A DNA stretch of 64,000 nt from Breviolum minutum Mf 1.05b.01 (GCA_000507305.1 DF239843.1:79067-143066); one strand, 5' to 3'. Shown: positions 23,539 to 34,673, counted from the stretch's first letter. The notes: generated by a model from the sequence alone, not told the origin. Numbers and translations are program-made.

Positions 23539-23876
23539 ATGACACCCCTGGATACTGTCTGCTTAGGCGAGGCCGTGATGTGTTCAAGCAATTGGTGCAC
23601 ATTCACAGGAAGATTGCGATGCACAGTGCTGGGTTTCCCTGCCAACCCAGAGAAAGCACCAGAGCCAGCAATGCTAGTAGCAAGCCCATCTGCAGAGAAA
23701 GCACCAGAGCCAGTAATACCAGTACCAAGCCCATCTGCAGAGAAAGCAGAGCCAGTAGCAAGCCCATCCTCCTCCCACTCTGGGTCGCACATGTTGTCAG
23801 ACGAGAATGCAGCTCAGATGTGGAAGTGTTTGGAGAACATCGCCATCCTGGAGACGGCAGCTACTTGTCGACATGT
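23539..23876 (+). CDS. coding-like frame with 45-bp repeat, Pro/Glu/Ser-rich
   Basis: The frame contains EKAPEPAMLVASPSA twice in variant form and then a third, shortened unit, followed by SDENAAQMWKCLENIAILE. A donor CAT|GTAATC at 23877 would end it; a stronger GTAAGG stands at 23890 but follows an in-frame stop. The alternative frame over the same bases (Ser/Arg-rich) is also open to 24059, so the frame choice rests on composition. Confidence 0.4.
23648..23767. repeat. 45-bp imperfect tandem repeat
   Basis: Two full units and one shortened unit that begin AGAAAGCACCAGAGCCAG and end CAAGCCCATCTGC. Length divisible by 3, so all three frames stay open. Confidence 0.85.
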
Positions 23877-24461
23877 AATCTACGTATAGGTAAGGATTCA
23901 CCAGCTTCTATGCAATTTTTTTCTTTCTTGAATTTAAGATCATTCGTCGAGAATGTGTTCAGCTTCGTCAGAGTGAATGATTCAGTGCTGATGCACATCG
24001 TGGCAAATTTGCTCACTTCCTTGGCATGTCAAGTTACTTCAGGCTATGTCATGACCTGAAGCCGTAGCTTGACAGCAGGTGATCTTTTATGATGTAGTAA
24101 AGAACAGAATCAGGCAAGTCGCACTTAGGCAATTGATCTGCAACTTCTCTCAGTTGGAGTTGGCTCTGCGCAGTTTAAAGTCTAAAGCAGCGCTTGACAA
24201 GAAAACCTGCATGGTGCCCTGACACACCCAGCAAATATGCGTAGAGCTCCACGGCGCAGTGTGTTCATCCTGCTTGTGCCAGAAAAACTCAAGGATGTGG
24301 GGCCCAAAAAAGATTTTCAAAATTTTGCGAGAAGTTCAGAAACAACATGGATATATTCAATGTGGGATTCACTGGCCCCTTGACAGTTATTCTCCTAGAG
24401 TTCTGAATTACAAAACAGTGAGTGTTCTTGCAACTAGATCCCTACCAAACAGAACTAAGGT

Positions 24462-25082
24462 TTGCATCGTGTTTGGTCTGCTGGGAAAGATCTTTGGCTA
24501 GAGAAGACGCACCCCATCGTCCAAAAAGATGTGGAAGAGAGAATGCAAGGAGGCGAAAGAAACCCCAAAGTCCAGCGTCAGAAGATGCCAAAGCATGCCC
24601 GGAAGAAAGAGGACGGCCGCGCTTTGCGACCGTTCCTGCAAGCACCCACTGCAAAGGCCGGACGCTCGTCACAAACGATCAATCACATCTTATACTTTAT
24701 CGGCCGTGGCAACTGGTTTTTGAAGGAATCGCTTGGCAAGGCGAAGATCAAAGACGACATGGTGTTCAAGTGTATAGGCGGACGGGCTTTTGTGACCCTC
24801 CTCCGTCGCACGGCGGCATCAAAAGGAAAGGATGGACAAGGCCGCAAGGTTGCAGGTGCTGAGGCCCGCAGAACGTGGAGACGCAATGCCATTTATTTGT
24901 GTAATCTCAAATGTATGTCAAGCACGTGTTCGTTCTGCAGAATTTTCAATGATTATAGTGAGTCGCAACTTATGGATAACAATTCCTTTGACGTGCGGTG
25001 GGTGACTGCACATGGTCCACGCCATTCGGCTTTGGTAAAACCTTCCCTTGAGAAGCGCGGGCCACAAGGATTAGAACCCTGA
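24462..25082 (+). CDS. coding-like Lys/Arg-rich frame, unidentified
   Basis: 206-codon frame (HPIVQKDVEERMQGGER; FKCIGGRAFVTLLRRTAA; stop at 25082). A second plus frame (24422-24862) is open through the same bases. GC-rich compared with neighbours. Neither frame matches a family that I know. Could be a decayed transposon gene. Confidence 0.35.
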   Translation: MHRVWSAGKDLWLEKTHPIVQKDVEERMQGGERNPKVQRQKMPKHARKKEDGRALRPFLQAPTAKAGRSSQTINHILYFIGRGNWFLKESLGKAKIKDDMVFKCIGGRAFVTLLRRTAASKGKDGQGRKVAGAEARRTWRRNAIYLCNLKCMSSTCSFCRIFNDYSESQLMDNNSFDVRWVTAHGPRHSALVKPSLEKRGPQGLEP

Positions 25083-26318
25083 GGTGTTATGTGCTTTGGC
25101 TGGGGCCATAAATGCAAACTCTTCCCTTCACATTTTTTGCTGGGTTTCTCGCATTCCAAAGCAATTAATTATGCAGCGATGTGCCTAACTGCGTTACATA
25201 AACAGAGTGTGCGGAGTGCGGCCAAGATTCAACTGGAAGCACGGGTGCGGTGAAACAAAGATCTTGCTGGAGCCATCAAATGTTTGGTGGGTGGTATTGG
25301 ATGCATCAAACACTGTTTGGAGGACCCACTCACTAAATACAAAGGGCCCACTCCCAAGCGCATTGGTTTTATACCTGTAAAGTAGTATTTGCAGAACAGT
25401 TACTCTACATAGCATTCATTGGTGTGGCCCGGGGGGATGCGATAGTATATGCATGATAGTATTGCTTTTCCCAACAGAGAACGATCAGATATCCGACCGC
25501 GGGAAATATGTAAAGCGAACTCATCTTCCCAACTATGGGAGTAGATATACGGATGGAGGGTGCAAAATGTTGCAACGAAGAGGCCAACCATTTAGAAATG
25601 CTGTTGTAGACAAAATACTCGAGTTGAGAATGATTTATGATGTGAAGCCTGGTAAACCGTCATAGCAATGGACAACCCACCAGATGTAAATGTATTCCCT
25701 GTTGGAAAAAATGGTATTCCATTTTCCATTGCCGTGTCAGTTGGCCCGAAATTCCACAAATCATTCTTGTAATTGGCTCCAATGAGGACTCCCTGTTTCG
25801 CCGCAAAGGTGTAAGGAGCACCAAGACGTCTTAGAACGTGAGAACCAGAGTTTAAAACAGGCACCCGGCGTGAAGGGATATGCCCAACATGGTGGGCTGC
25901 CAGCAGTCTTTTGAAACGCATCCATATTTAATCAAGCAAATCTTAAAATATGTATCACGCTCGGGTACGCACAAGAAACACCTTTATTGTGATTTTTTGT
26001 GATCAGTTCTTTGAATGAAACGGTTTCCCTTACACTTGGGAAAAAATTGGCAAAACTCAAAGGTGGATGACGAAGGTTCATTGGGGTTGTGGTTTTCACA
26101 ACGAGACCGCTGAAACGTTTGAAAATTGGTGGAAACTCATGTTTAAAAAAATTGAAATGTTGAAGGTCATTGGGATATGAGCATGTTTCAAACATTTTGC
26201 AGAGTGATTTTGTGCACCATCTTAACAAAGCGATTTCTCCCGCAAAAAAATGCAAAATTAATAACTCACACCTGAAATCACCTGAAGATTGGCTTGTGTT
26301 CTTACCAACATGATTTAC
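25083..26318. other. 1.2 kb without a supported gene
   Basis: A degenerate family E copy at about 25648-25745. Open frames on the minus strand near 25.6-25.9 kb lack splice context. Confidence 0.4.
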
Positions 26319-26349
26319 TGGGTGGTGGTTTCAAATATGTTTTTTCCAG
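26319..26349. repeat. family A element end forming an acceptor
   Basis: Only the left end of an A element is present (CTGGGTGGTGGTTTCAAATA), followed by TGTTTTTTCCAG, which is the acceptor of the exon at 26350. Confidence 0.55.
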
Positions 26350-26478
26350 GTTGCCAATGCGCGTTTCGGGTTCCAACTGCCTGGCGCTGGAGATGATCAG
26401 GTCCTCACGAAGATGGCGTCGCACCTCTCACAGTTGGGGCTGGAGAAACCCAGTGGAGGCACCCACCGTGAGAGATGA
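26350..26478 (+). CDS. terminal exon of an unidentified gene
   Basis: Acceptor TTTTTTCCAG|GTT. 42 codons (VANARFGFQLPGAGDD; VLTKMASHLSQLGLEKP) end in TGA at 26476-26478, phase 0. Strong coding composition, and the stop makes it a likely 3' end of a plus-strand gene whose earlier exons may include those at 20.6-21.0 kb. Family unknown. Confidence 0.6.
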   Translation, partial: VANARFGFQLPGAGDDQVLTKMASHLSQLGLEKPSGGTHRER

Positions 26479-27461
26479 GCAGTGATCAAGGGGCCCCCGG
26501 TTGGTTGGGATATATATATATATATATGTGGGAAGCAGTACTACCCAAATGTGTGGGGTTTCTAATGGACAATTACCCTATTGACCAACCACTATAATGA
26601 AACGTCACAAGGGTTTTGATCACGGCTCAGGTGTTAATGTTTTTCGTTTTGCCATTTTTTTGTGTCTTGTTGTCACTTGGCATCCATGTTTCATACAAGG
26701 CACATAGTATTGGGTTATATAATAGATGTTGTTTGTGTATATCATAAAACAAAATGAGAGCATATTGTGGCCAGCCCCAAGATATCCTCAAAGAGTCCCA
26801 GATGCCAGGCAAATCTCCATGTTCCAAGGCCGATTTCGAACAAAATATTCCATGTTCCTCCAAACAAATCCTCCCAAAAAAAATTCTCGGAGAGTTTGCC
26901 ATTCATCACAGCAGATAGGTTTTGCGGATTTGGATTTGGATAAACATATGGGTGAAAATCAGGCCACATCTAGCAACGAAAATCAGGCAACATCTAACAG
27001 CAACGAGTTGGATTTTTCCTTTGGCTGTTCCGAAATGATGGCAGTTTTGTATCCTAAGTGGCTGGTGATTGGAAACAAAAAATCTTTTGAGTTTTGCATC
27101 AACAAAGATACCGGATTTAAAAAGTGGGAACCTAGCGGCTAGCTTCGATAAACCACACATTTTTTTGTTGTTTGGCTGTTATTGACCTGATGAATTTCAT
27201 TAAAACAAATCCACACCTTCAAGCAACCTTGAAACGGTTTTCTTTAATTGGTCAAAATTGATAAGACACAGAAGACTTGGAACTGGAACTAGTTTTACCA
27301 AACATTTTGCCTCTTATTAATCGCCAGTGTTTTGGCCTTCCCCACTTGATGGATGGATCCCAAAAGAAGATGTTCTTTTTGACACAACTTGATGGATCTC
27401 TAAGATCTTTCCCTTGGACCTTGGAGTTAGAGGCCACTTTTGACCTCTCTGAATCTTGCAG
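26479..27461. other. 1 kb without a supported gene
   Basis: A (TA)n run at about 26511-26527. The plus frame at 26726-27142 has near-duplicate phrases (GAAAATCAGGCCACATCTAG and GAAAATCAGGCAACATCTAA at 26954-26999) but no splice support. Confidence 0.4.
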
Positions 27462-27620
27462 GCCTTCCGCCGTGCTTGGGTGCCTATTCGTCACCACCTA
27501 CCACTGCGGCGGGCAGTGTCACCACCACACCGCAAAGGCCTGGAGAAATTCCCCGCGATTTCTGTTGGGATTTGGATGGATTTGGGGATGCTTTTGGGGG
27601 AACTTCCATGATGATTCGGG
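27462..27620 (+). CDS. candidate exon, Pro/Thr-rich then acidic
   Basis: Acceptor CTGAATCTTGCAG. The frame reads LPPCLGAYSSPPTTAAGS and later PGEIPRDFCWDLDGFGDAF. Donor not resolved. A second open frame (AFRRAWVPIRHH) is less natural. Confidence 0.4.
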
Positions 27621-28120
27621 ATGAGTTTGGTTTCAAACATGCTGAAACATGAGAAGTTTCAGAAATTTCAAGTTTCAAGCATCCCCAAAAAACATACTGT
27701 ATCACCTTGGTGGGGAAATTTTGGATGCTGGCTTTTCCCATTTGCCCAGAGATTTTATTATTTTAACTTGAAGGAAAATCCATTGAGCAAGCCTTCCAAA
27801 GAAGTATAGCACGAACCAACCTTTCCAATTGACTCTGATGTTTCCTTTTTCAATGTTAAGTTTTACCTTCCAATTGATTTGTACTTTTTGCAGATTTTTG
27901 TTTGTTGGAATTTACAACTGCGGTGACATGGATCTTAGGATCAATTCAGAGCCTAAGAAGCGACGCTGTGGCAGGTCCCGAAAAATCTCCCTTGAAAACT
28001 CTTGAAACCACTCGACTTTTTGTTTGGGTGTAGATATTAAAAGAAAAACATCCAAACTTCACAAGGGCGAAAAAAAACACCAGGATTATTTGAATCTGCC
28101 AGTTGTATTATCAAGATCTA

Positions 28121-28346
28121 CTATATATATATTATTATTATGAATATTATATTACTTAATAGTTGAATAATCATGATAGATTCTGATAGATCACGTTTAT
28201 TCCGTTCAAGGTTTTTTTGACCGCACCAGACGGGGTCCACCATAGTCACCTTGTTACATGAGAAAATCAACCCCCAAAATTGGTATGGGTACTGTCCGTT
28301 GGTGATACATGGGTTCTCCAATTCTTTTAGGGTTGTTTCAAGTGAT
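28121..28346. other. AT-rich spacer
   Basis: ATATATATTATTATTATG-type sequence; no gene. Confidence 0.5.
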
Positions 28347-28442
28347 TACACCCTGGAATCCAAATCACCCATTTAGAAAGGAAAATGATCTGAACCAAAC
28401 CTTGAGGGAATTATGTTCCAGCCATTGATCTTCAGGGGTGTA
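28347..28442. repeat. element family F, copy 2
   Basis: TACACCCTGG to CTTCAGGGGTGTA around GGAAAATGATCTGAACCAAA. Confidence 0.65.
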
Positions 28443-28566
28443 TGGCAAACCCCGCCAGGGGCCTCGCCAAATTCCAGGTCGGCCGAGGGATGTACACCTC
28501 CTATTGATGCCGTTCACACGGAGGCGGCGATGAGAAATGGTGACTGCCCTTCCTAAAACTAACATA

Positions 28567-28657
28567 CCCAGATGCTCAATGTATGGTGTATTTACCTACA
28601 TTTGGGCAGTTTTGGGGGTAAATGTAGGTAAATATACCATACATTGAGCATCTGGGA
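28567..28657. repeat. element family C, near-perfect palindrome
   Basis: Left arm CCCAGATGCTCAATGTATGG is matched by a right arm ending CCATACATTGAGCATCTGGG; arms of about 40 bp differ at one position. Would form a long hairpin. Other C copies: 3889, 30266, 38829, with half copies at 43370 and 45846. Confidence 0.85.
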
Positions 28658-28786
28658 TACTGTTGATGGTTGATGGTTCAGAAATCCGGTGTTCACCAGT
28701 TGATATGCTTCATATTTCATGATTTTCATTACAGGGGTTTTATACATCCCAGGTGCTTGTTTGGGATTTCAGAGCCATCAACAGTA
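28658..28786. repeat. element family D, copy 2
   Basis: TACTGTTGATGG to CCATCAACAGTA; abuts the C palindrome directly. Confidence 0.65.
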
Positions 28787-28873
28787 GCACCTTAAAATAG
28801 GCCTTTCCCAAAAGGAAAGTAGAAACACAACCAGCATTTTTCAGGGAATTATATAGTTATAGGGAGGGTATAT

Positions 28874-28971
28874 CTGGGTGGTGGTTTCAAATATTTTTTA
28901 TTTTCACCCCCATTTGGGGAAGATTCCCATTTTGACTCATATTAACCAAAGGGGTTGAAACCACCAACTAG
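28874..28971. repeat. element family A, reference copy
   Basis: 98 bp with the ends CTGGGTGGTGGTTTCAA and TTGAAACCACCAACTAG and an inner CACCCCCATTTGGGG. No coding capacity, so a MITE- or introner-like element. Both sides carry ATATAGTTxTAGGGAGGGTA (about 20 bp). Copies: 4267, 8387 (partial), 15656, 17264, 20724, 26319 (end only), 30882 (partial), 33017, 34188, 40204, 40424 (partial), 42240 and 42978. Confidence 0.85.
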
Positions 28972-29461
28972 ATATAGTTTTAGGGAGGGTACATACATTT
29001 TTCAAACCACCACCATCCAATCCATAGGTTTGGGTTTTCCTCCCCTTCGCAGCTTCCCAGTAATGAATCGTCACAAGTCAGATCTTTGTTCCATTTGTTT
29101 CTCATTTTTTTAGGTTCCGAAAATCTAGAACTAAACCGACTTATATTTGCCCCTGTTACTGGGAAGGGGGCCAACCCAACCTATAGGTTATGAATTTAGC
29201 CGGGGTGGATCACCAAACATCCCTAAACAACACTTAATTGCTTCAGAAACAAGACGAGTTGGTTCGTTTTTTTGTTCCACTGAACCAATATGGAAGGGTA
29301 AAAGATTAGGTAACTATGGGGTGACATTAGTTGCCCTCACAGGGGTCAGGAAATATTACCAACGACCATATAGATTTGCATGGTTCTTTTCGGGAAATTC
29401 CTGAAAAAACTACCCATAGATTTGCTACATTTTGCTACCATGAAATTCTGATCAAGTTGAA

Positions 29462-29575
29462 TTTGGGTGTTTCCAAAAATAGGGGTACCCCAAAATGGAT
29501 GGTGAAAATAATGGAAAACCCTATCTTTTAATGGCTGATTTGGGGGGGAAAACCCCACCATTTTCGGAAACATCC
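29462..29575. repeat. element family B, copy 4
   Basis: GGGTGTTTCCAAAAATAGGG to CATTTTCGGAAACATCC. Its right end overlaps the left end of the next copy. Confidence 0.7.
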
Positions 29576-29668
29576 GAAATTTCAACATCCATTTTGATAG
29601 AATATTCCATTACAAACCATCCATTTTTTGGGGTATCCCGGTATCCCTATTTTTGGAAACATCCGAAT
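29565..29668. repeat. element family B, copy 5
   Basis: Starts in the shared CGGAAACATCCG and ends CCTATTTTTGGAAACATCCG. Opposite orientation to copy 4. Tandem or nested insertion. Confidence 0.7.
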
Positions 29669-29711
29669 TTCAAGGTTTCGACTGGAACCCAAAAGGATCG
29701 ATCCCCTCCTG

Positions 29712-29868
29712 GATGCAGGATTTCCCATCCCTCCAATCCCCCCCCAACCAAGGCAGGAACCAGCACGGCTTCACCTCCAGAGGCGGTTTTGGAACAGACA
29801 CGACTACTGTTGAGTTGAAGGGATTGATTGACGACTTCCAAAATTTCACATGCCAAAAAAGTTTGTGA
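29712..29868 (+). CDS. candidate exon, frame uncertain
   Basis: Acceptor CTCCTGGATGCAG. One frame gives DFPSLQSPPNQGRNQHGF and then VELKGLIDDFQNF with a stop at 29868; another gives NPPPTKAGTSTASPPEAVLE with a stop at 29818. Both are coding-like; the choice is open. Confidence 0.35.
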
Positions 29869-30265
29869 AGATAAAGTGTTCTGTTAGTATTAGATTTATA
29901 TATTACTAGTATATCTAGTTATATATTATATAGATATCTGTAGATAATAGATATGTTCATAGTCAGTTGATGGTGTGATGTTCTGTAGTTTGGCTAGAGG
30001 TATTGTGGTTGGCCGAAATTATCTGTTTAGTGGGTCACAACAAAAAACTGAGGAATTTATAACAGGACTCGACCTCTGAAAAGCATGGTGATGTTTGTTG
30101 GTGATGTTTTCAAGAAGGTTTAGTATGCAAAGTACTTTTTCTACTTCCCTACAGGATGTTTGGTTTCTGCATTCTCTGCCCAATCGGCATCACGAGTTGT
30201 AAGCCAGTTGTGCTGGCATTAGCCATCGTGAAGATGAGGTCAAGTTCTTTGGCTGAATTTCTATA

Positions 30266-30352
30266 TGGTATACTTACCTCCATTCACCATTAAAAAAACA
30301 GCTAGATGTACTTTACAGTAGGTGAAATTTTCCATACGTGGATGGTATGGGG
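30266..30352. repeat. element family C, degenerate copy
   Basis: ATGGTATACTTACCTCCATT faces TAGGTGAAATTTTCCATAC, then GTGGATGGTATGGGG. Confidence 0.55.
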
Positions 30353-30780
30353 TATACAAACTATTGGGTGTTTGTTTGTTTGTTTGTTTACTGCATCTTT
30401 GAAGCCTTGACAAATCCATGTTTTTCTTGATCCATGGCAGATCTGTTGTAGTATCAGTAAACAATTCATATCACAGACCAGTTATTTGCCGTATCTCGTT
30501 GTTGTCAGAACAGGCTAATTACAGTTCCACATGAGTTTGACATCTATACTTGGTATCAACATGTATCAATTTTTATCGCGAGAGATGCTAACGAATCCAA
30601 TACCGTCATTGAATACCGTAGATGGCACACCGTCGCTACCAATTATTGGGTTTATTTTTGGACTTTTTACTAGCCTACTAACCTACCTTTTTGGTATCGG
30701 CAAGCCATCTATTTTGACCTTTAAGGTAGCTCTCCGTTTATCTGCAATGCTACCCTCTCGGTTTGCTTGGACCGTTTCAG

Positions 30781-30840
30781 GTCCCAGCCTTTCCTGCGTT
30801 GCTTGGTGGCAAGCAGCTGCGTTGGTTGGTTGGTTTCCTG
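30781..30840 (+). CDS. candidate short exon
   Basis: Acceptor GGACCGTTTCAG|GTC, then VPAFPALLGGKQLRW. Donor unresolved. Weak. Confidence 0.3.
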
Positions 30841-30881
30841 GGTTTTTGGCAACTTCCCAATATGTTTTTGAATGTTCACCC

Positions 30882-30960
30882 CGCAAAATTGGGGGTTTCA
30901 TGATCCAATTTTTGACGATATAATATTTTTCAAACGGGTTAGTGAAAAACCACCAGCTAG
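30882..30960. repeat. element family A, partial
   Basis: Right half only, ending AAACCACCAGCTAG. Confidence 0.5.
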
Positions 30961-31324
30961 TTTTAGTAACAGGGATTTTTCCCCCCATTTCAGGGGAATA
31001 AAACTTTTTTTACTTGATACACATGGTAGTTTTGAGGGATTTCCCCGAAAAATAGTGCCTTGGGTTGGGTTGGTAACATGATGACCCCTGTAATTAGTTT
31101 AGTAGCAACTTTAGTTACTACTGTTGTTGGTTTGGAAGAAATCCGGTAAACTCTTCAGTTGATTGATAGGTAGTTAGTTGATCTACCATTATTTACGACG
31201 GGGTTTTAGCACCATCCAAACGGTTTTTTCCATCTTTTGGGATAATTTCTTCCCTCACCTTGGCCAATGTCAACCACATCAGTTGGCTAATGTTTCATCC
31301 TATCAAACGTAGTTGTAATATATC

Positions 31325-31449
31325 TGGGCAATTTATAACGACCATTCACCACCGGGAACGGTCACACCACATGGTGGTGAAAAGTAAGGGAAGTGTCCCC
31401 CCAAAATGGCCTTTAAACAATTCAGGTTAAGGATGTATTTCATAAATTG
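31325..31449. repeat. element family G, reference copy
   Basis: CTGGGCAATTTATAACGACC to TTCATAAATTGCCCAG, with TAATATAT on both sides as the likely target duplication. Copies at 13150 (partial) and 17509. Confidence 0.7.
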
Positions 31450-31827
31450 CCCAGTAATATATCCCAACCCTTGCAGCGGCCTTTGTCCATCACTTTGTTT
31501 CAACAAAAAAACTGAAAAAAAGCACTGCTCAACAGTGCTTTTTTTTCAGATTAAAACATATCACCCAATAGAGGACTCACAATGTTGGATGATGATCTTG
31601 TTAGAACATCTGTTCATTTTTTTGAAGCTGACAAGGTTTTGGAGGACTCAGATGTTGAGATCAGATTCTGATGACTTAGACTTATACCTTCCAAAATCTT
31701 CCAATCCTTCCCTTCCAAATAAACAAGCCACCACTCCCCACCCCACCTTAAAAACAAACAGACAAACTTGGCCACAAAGTCTTGTTTTGTTCTCCAAATC
31801 CTCAAATCCTCCATAAAGAAAAACATC

Positions 31828-31880
31828 CTGTTGATGGTTCAGAAATCCCAAACAACCATCTTGGAATGTATAAAACGAGG
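31828..31880. repeat. element family D, left half
   Basis: CTGTTGATGGTTCAGAAATC only. It is followed by GC-rich text with a possible 3' exon end (PLTSPAAPLSLAE before GTGGGT, 31895-31936). Confidence 0.5.
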
Positions 31881-32171
31881 TGTTTTTCCTCCCCTGAGGC
31901 CCTTGACATCGCCCGCAGCGCCCCTTTCCTTGGCTGAGGTGGGTGTTTCCCGCTTCAGCTAGCAAGCTGAAGATCCTTTAAGTTTAATGCATCTGTTCAA
32001 AGTATTTGAGAAAAAATCCAGGTAACTTTTGCTGATTTGCGTTTTTTTACCGTTTTTGTTTCAATCAGATGGGATTTTTCAAAGCAACTGCCGTTTCTAT
32101 ATATTTGTCATGAAACTTGATTGGAAAAACCATGGACGAGGAGTCGACTGACATGGGATGCGTACAGGTCA

Positions 32172-32305
32172 TGCTGTTGATGGTCCAGAAATCCCAACAA
32201 CCACCTTGGATATGATATATATCTATAGACCTTTATAGAACCTTGTAAATAATGGGATAAACTACCAACCTTAACTGGTGGAGGATTTCTGAACCATTAA
32301 CAGTA
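32172..32305. repeat. element family D, copy 4
   Basis: TGCTGTTGATGGTCCAGAAA to TTAACAGTA. Contains an ATATATATC insertion relative to copy 1. Confidence 0.6.
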
Positions 32306-32902
32306 TCTAATGTATTCTAAAGTGTTCAAACTGCAGGAAGCACATCCTCAACTGAACGAATGGAACCTGAAGCTATGATTCATGATGGTTTCCAAAGCAA
32401 ATCTCCTCATTTGCGCCATTTTGTTGGGTTTTTATGTTGAACTTTGGGTGTGATTTCATTGAACTTGTTCCCTTGGTTCTTAACACAAACAACTACTCCC
32501 TCATCATGGGAGCATCATAATTTCTACAGCGAGCATATGAGAGGATTTCCCCAAAATGGTGGCATTTTAGAGAGATAAAGCCTCAACCAATGCTGCACAC
32601 TTTTCTTGTGCGCTTGGTGCTAAAAGGAAAATATATACAATATATACATCTCAACTGACTGAAACTTTGGGCAAAGACTTTCTATGAACTCATCTCACCC
32701 CAGTGGATTAAGGGATAGTCTCAGGGGAGAATTTTCTTTGAAGATCTTCTTCAAATACTTGAAGTGAAAATAAGAATATCATAGTTTTTGCTAAAACAGC
32801 TGTGGAATGATTAGGATGAGTTTCTTTCTGAAGACCCAAGAAGTTGTTTCTTCCTATCCACCAGTAGTAGCCATTTAAAAACCTGCCGTGTTTTTTCCAC
32901 AG

Positions 32903-32971
32903 GCATTGAATGCGCCCGGAGCCCGGAATTTCCCGCTTTCGGGTGGAGCTCCCACAGTTGAAACGAAATGA
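32903..32971 (+). CDS. candidate terminal exon, 22 codons
   Basis: Acceptor GTTTTTTCCACAG|GCA. Frame ALNAPGARNFPLSGGAPTVE ends in TGA at 32969-32971. Alternatively an internal exon with the donor ACA|GTTGAA. GC-rich island in AT-rich DNA. Confidence 0.4.
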   Translation, partial: ALNAPGARNFPLSGGAPTVETK

Positions 32972-33016
32972 ATTCGGCCCATGAAGCCCATTTCTAAGGC
33001 TAAGGCTCATTCATTC

Positions 33017-33124
33017 CTAGGTGGTGGCAACTCAAGTATTTTTTTATTTTTCGCCCCGAAAGTTGGGAAAATGATCCAATTTGACCAATATTTTTTTTTA
33101 AGATGGGTTGAAACCACCAACTAG
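33017..33124. repeat. element family A, copy
   Basis: CTAGGTGGTGGCAACTCAAG to TTGAAACCACCAACTAG; flanks GCTCATT / TCTCATT. Confidence 0.7.
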
Positions 33125-34187
33125 ATTCTCATTAAAAAAAGGTCTCAATCTTTTCAGGTTCCATGTCGAACTTCCGATCTATCTTTTGGTTTGGTGGGGT
33201 TGGGGAAACAGAAATTAAATGGTTCCCATGTTTAGGGTCATTGAGTGCTCTTGCGATATACCAAGTATCATATCTACTTGTGCTGGCCGGCCTGAGATGT
33301 GGTGGGCCATATCGAGGGATTGTTTATTTGCTGGCATCAATGTGAAGATCAATTCAAATATTTAAGCGTCCAATCAATATTCTAAGCGGAGGGTCTTTGT
33401 TATTTACATGGATTTGCGATTTGCAGCGCAATATTGCAAAAAATGTATGCTTGTTTTGTGCACTGCTACTGTACAGTGATTCATTGTTGAGCACCAACTC
33501 ATGGTGATCTCCAAAAAGGATGAAATGATGGACTAAACCTATTTTTCTGGAATCACCAGATCCAGATTCAGTTGAAAGCTGATGAATCAAAGAAGGCTGA
33601 CAGCTTACTCTCTCGGGAATGTCCGCATGTGCTTGATGTTTTGTTATTTCCTCATATAAATGCGAGATGGATTGAACTACCCTGCAGGTCAAGGGAGATG
33701 GCGTTTTGAATCCCAAGAAGCCTCACACCAAAACAAAACTCTAAGATCAAAAATAGATGACAAAGCCTTCCAATTCAATAGGTAGGTTTCAATGGTTTCA
33801 AAATGGATCCACATAAACCACCATCCTAAACCAAAGACATGATCAAAGAACTGTACTTTTCAAAATCTGCAAACTCTACTTCAAACTCTCCAAAAACATC
33901 GTAGTTTTGATGAATTTTGGTGTCTTGAAGATTTGTTGCCGGTCCGTCCATGGCACCTAAACAATTTCTCATCCTTCCCCATGCCACCTTGGATCGGCTC
34001 ACTTTTCCCATCAGAAACGGATCCCAAGGTCAGGTCCAGCTACGCCATTGTCATTGGCAAAGACCTTGGCAGAGGTCACTGACTTGTCAACGAAAAGGGT
34101 GGATGATCTCACAAATGGTGACCCATAGATTTGATGGATCAAATCCAGAAGATATACTAAGGAAGTAAGTAGATGACTAATAGTTGT

Positions 34188-34289
34188 TGGTGGTTTCATA
34201 TTTTTTTATATGCCCAGCTCGATTTTCTGGTGAAATGATCCAATTTCACTAAGATTTTTCAAATGGCGTTGCTTCAACCACCCCCTAAA
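34188..34289. repeat. element family A, diverged copy
   Basis: GTTGGTGGTTTCATATTTTT to TTGCTTCAACCACCCCC. Confidence 0.5.
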
Positions 34290-34461
34290 TGAAATATCCC
34301 ATAACATCATGTGATTTTTTGAACATTTAAGCAATTTGCGCATCACTTTGTCCATGAAGCGTATAATTCACCAAGAATTTCCTTTCAATTTCGTGCAGCT
34401 AAAGAGCTCCCATTTTTTTAGGTACCATAGAGAGAAGCAAGTTGAATCCATTGGGATAATG

Positions 34462-34567
34462 TACACTCCGGTAAACTAACATAGCAATGGGAAATCCACC
34501 ATTTGAAGATGTATCTCCTATTAAAAATGGTGGTTTTCCATTGCTATGTTAGTTTACCAGAGGGTAT
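34462..34567. repeat. element family E, near-palindromic copy
   Basis: GTAAACTAACATAGCAATGG faces CCATTGCTATGTTAGTTTAC; arms are almost perfect over more than 30 bp. Confidence 0.75.
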
Positions 34568-34673
34568 ATGATTTGAAATCCCTGAAATCATCTTACCCAA
34601 AACAAAAAAGCACTTCTAGTGAAGTGTGGGTTCTTTGAGATGTAAGAGATGCCAACGTTTGAATTTCAATAGC

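Noticed and set aside
23628..23648. AGFPCQP, identical to the catalytic loop of C5 methyltransferases
   Set aside because: It is followed at once by low-complexity Ser/Arg text, no other methyltransferase motif is near in that frame, and a competing frame has better composition. Probably chance.
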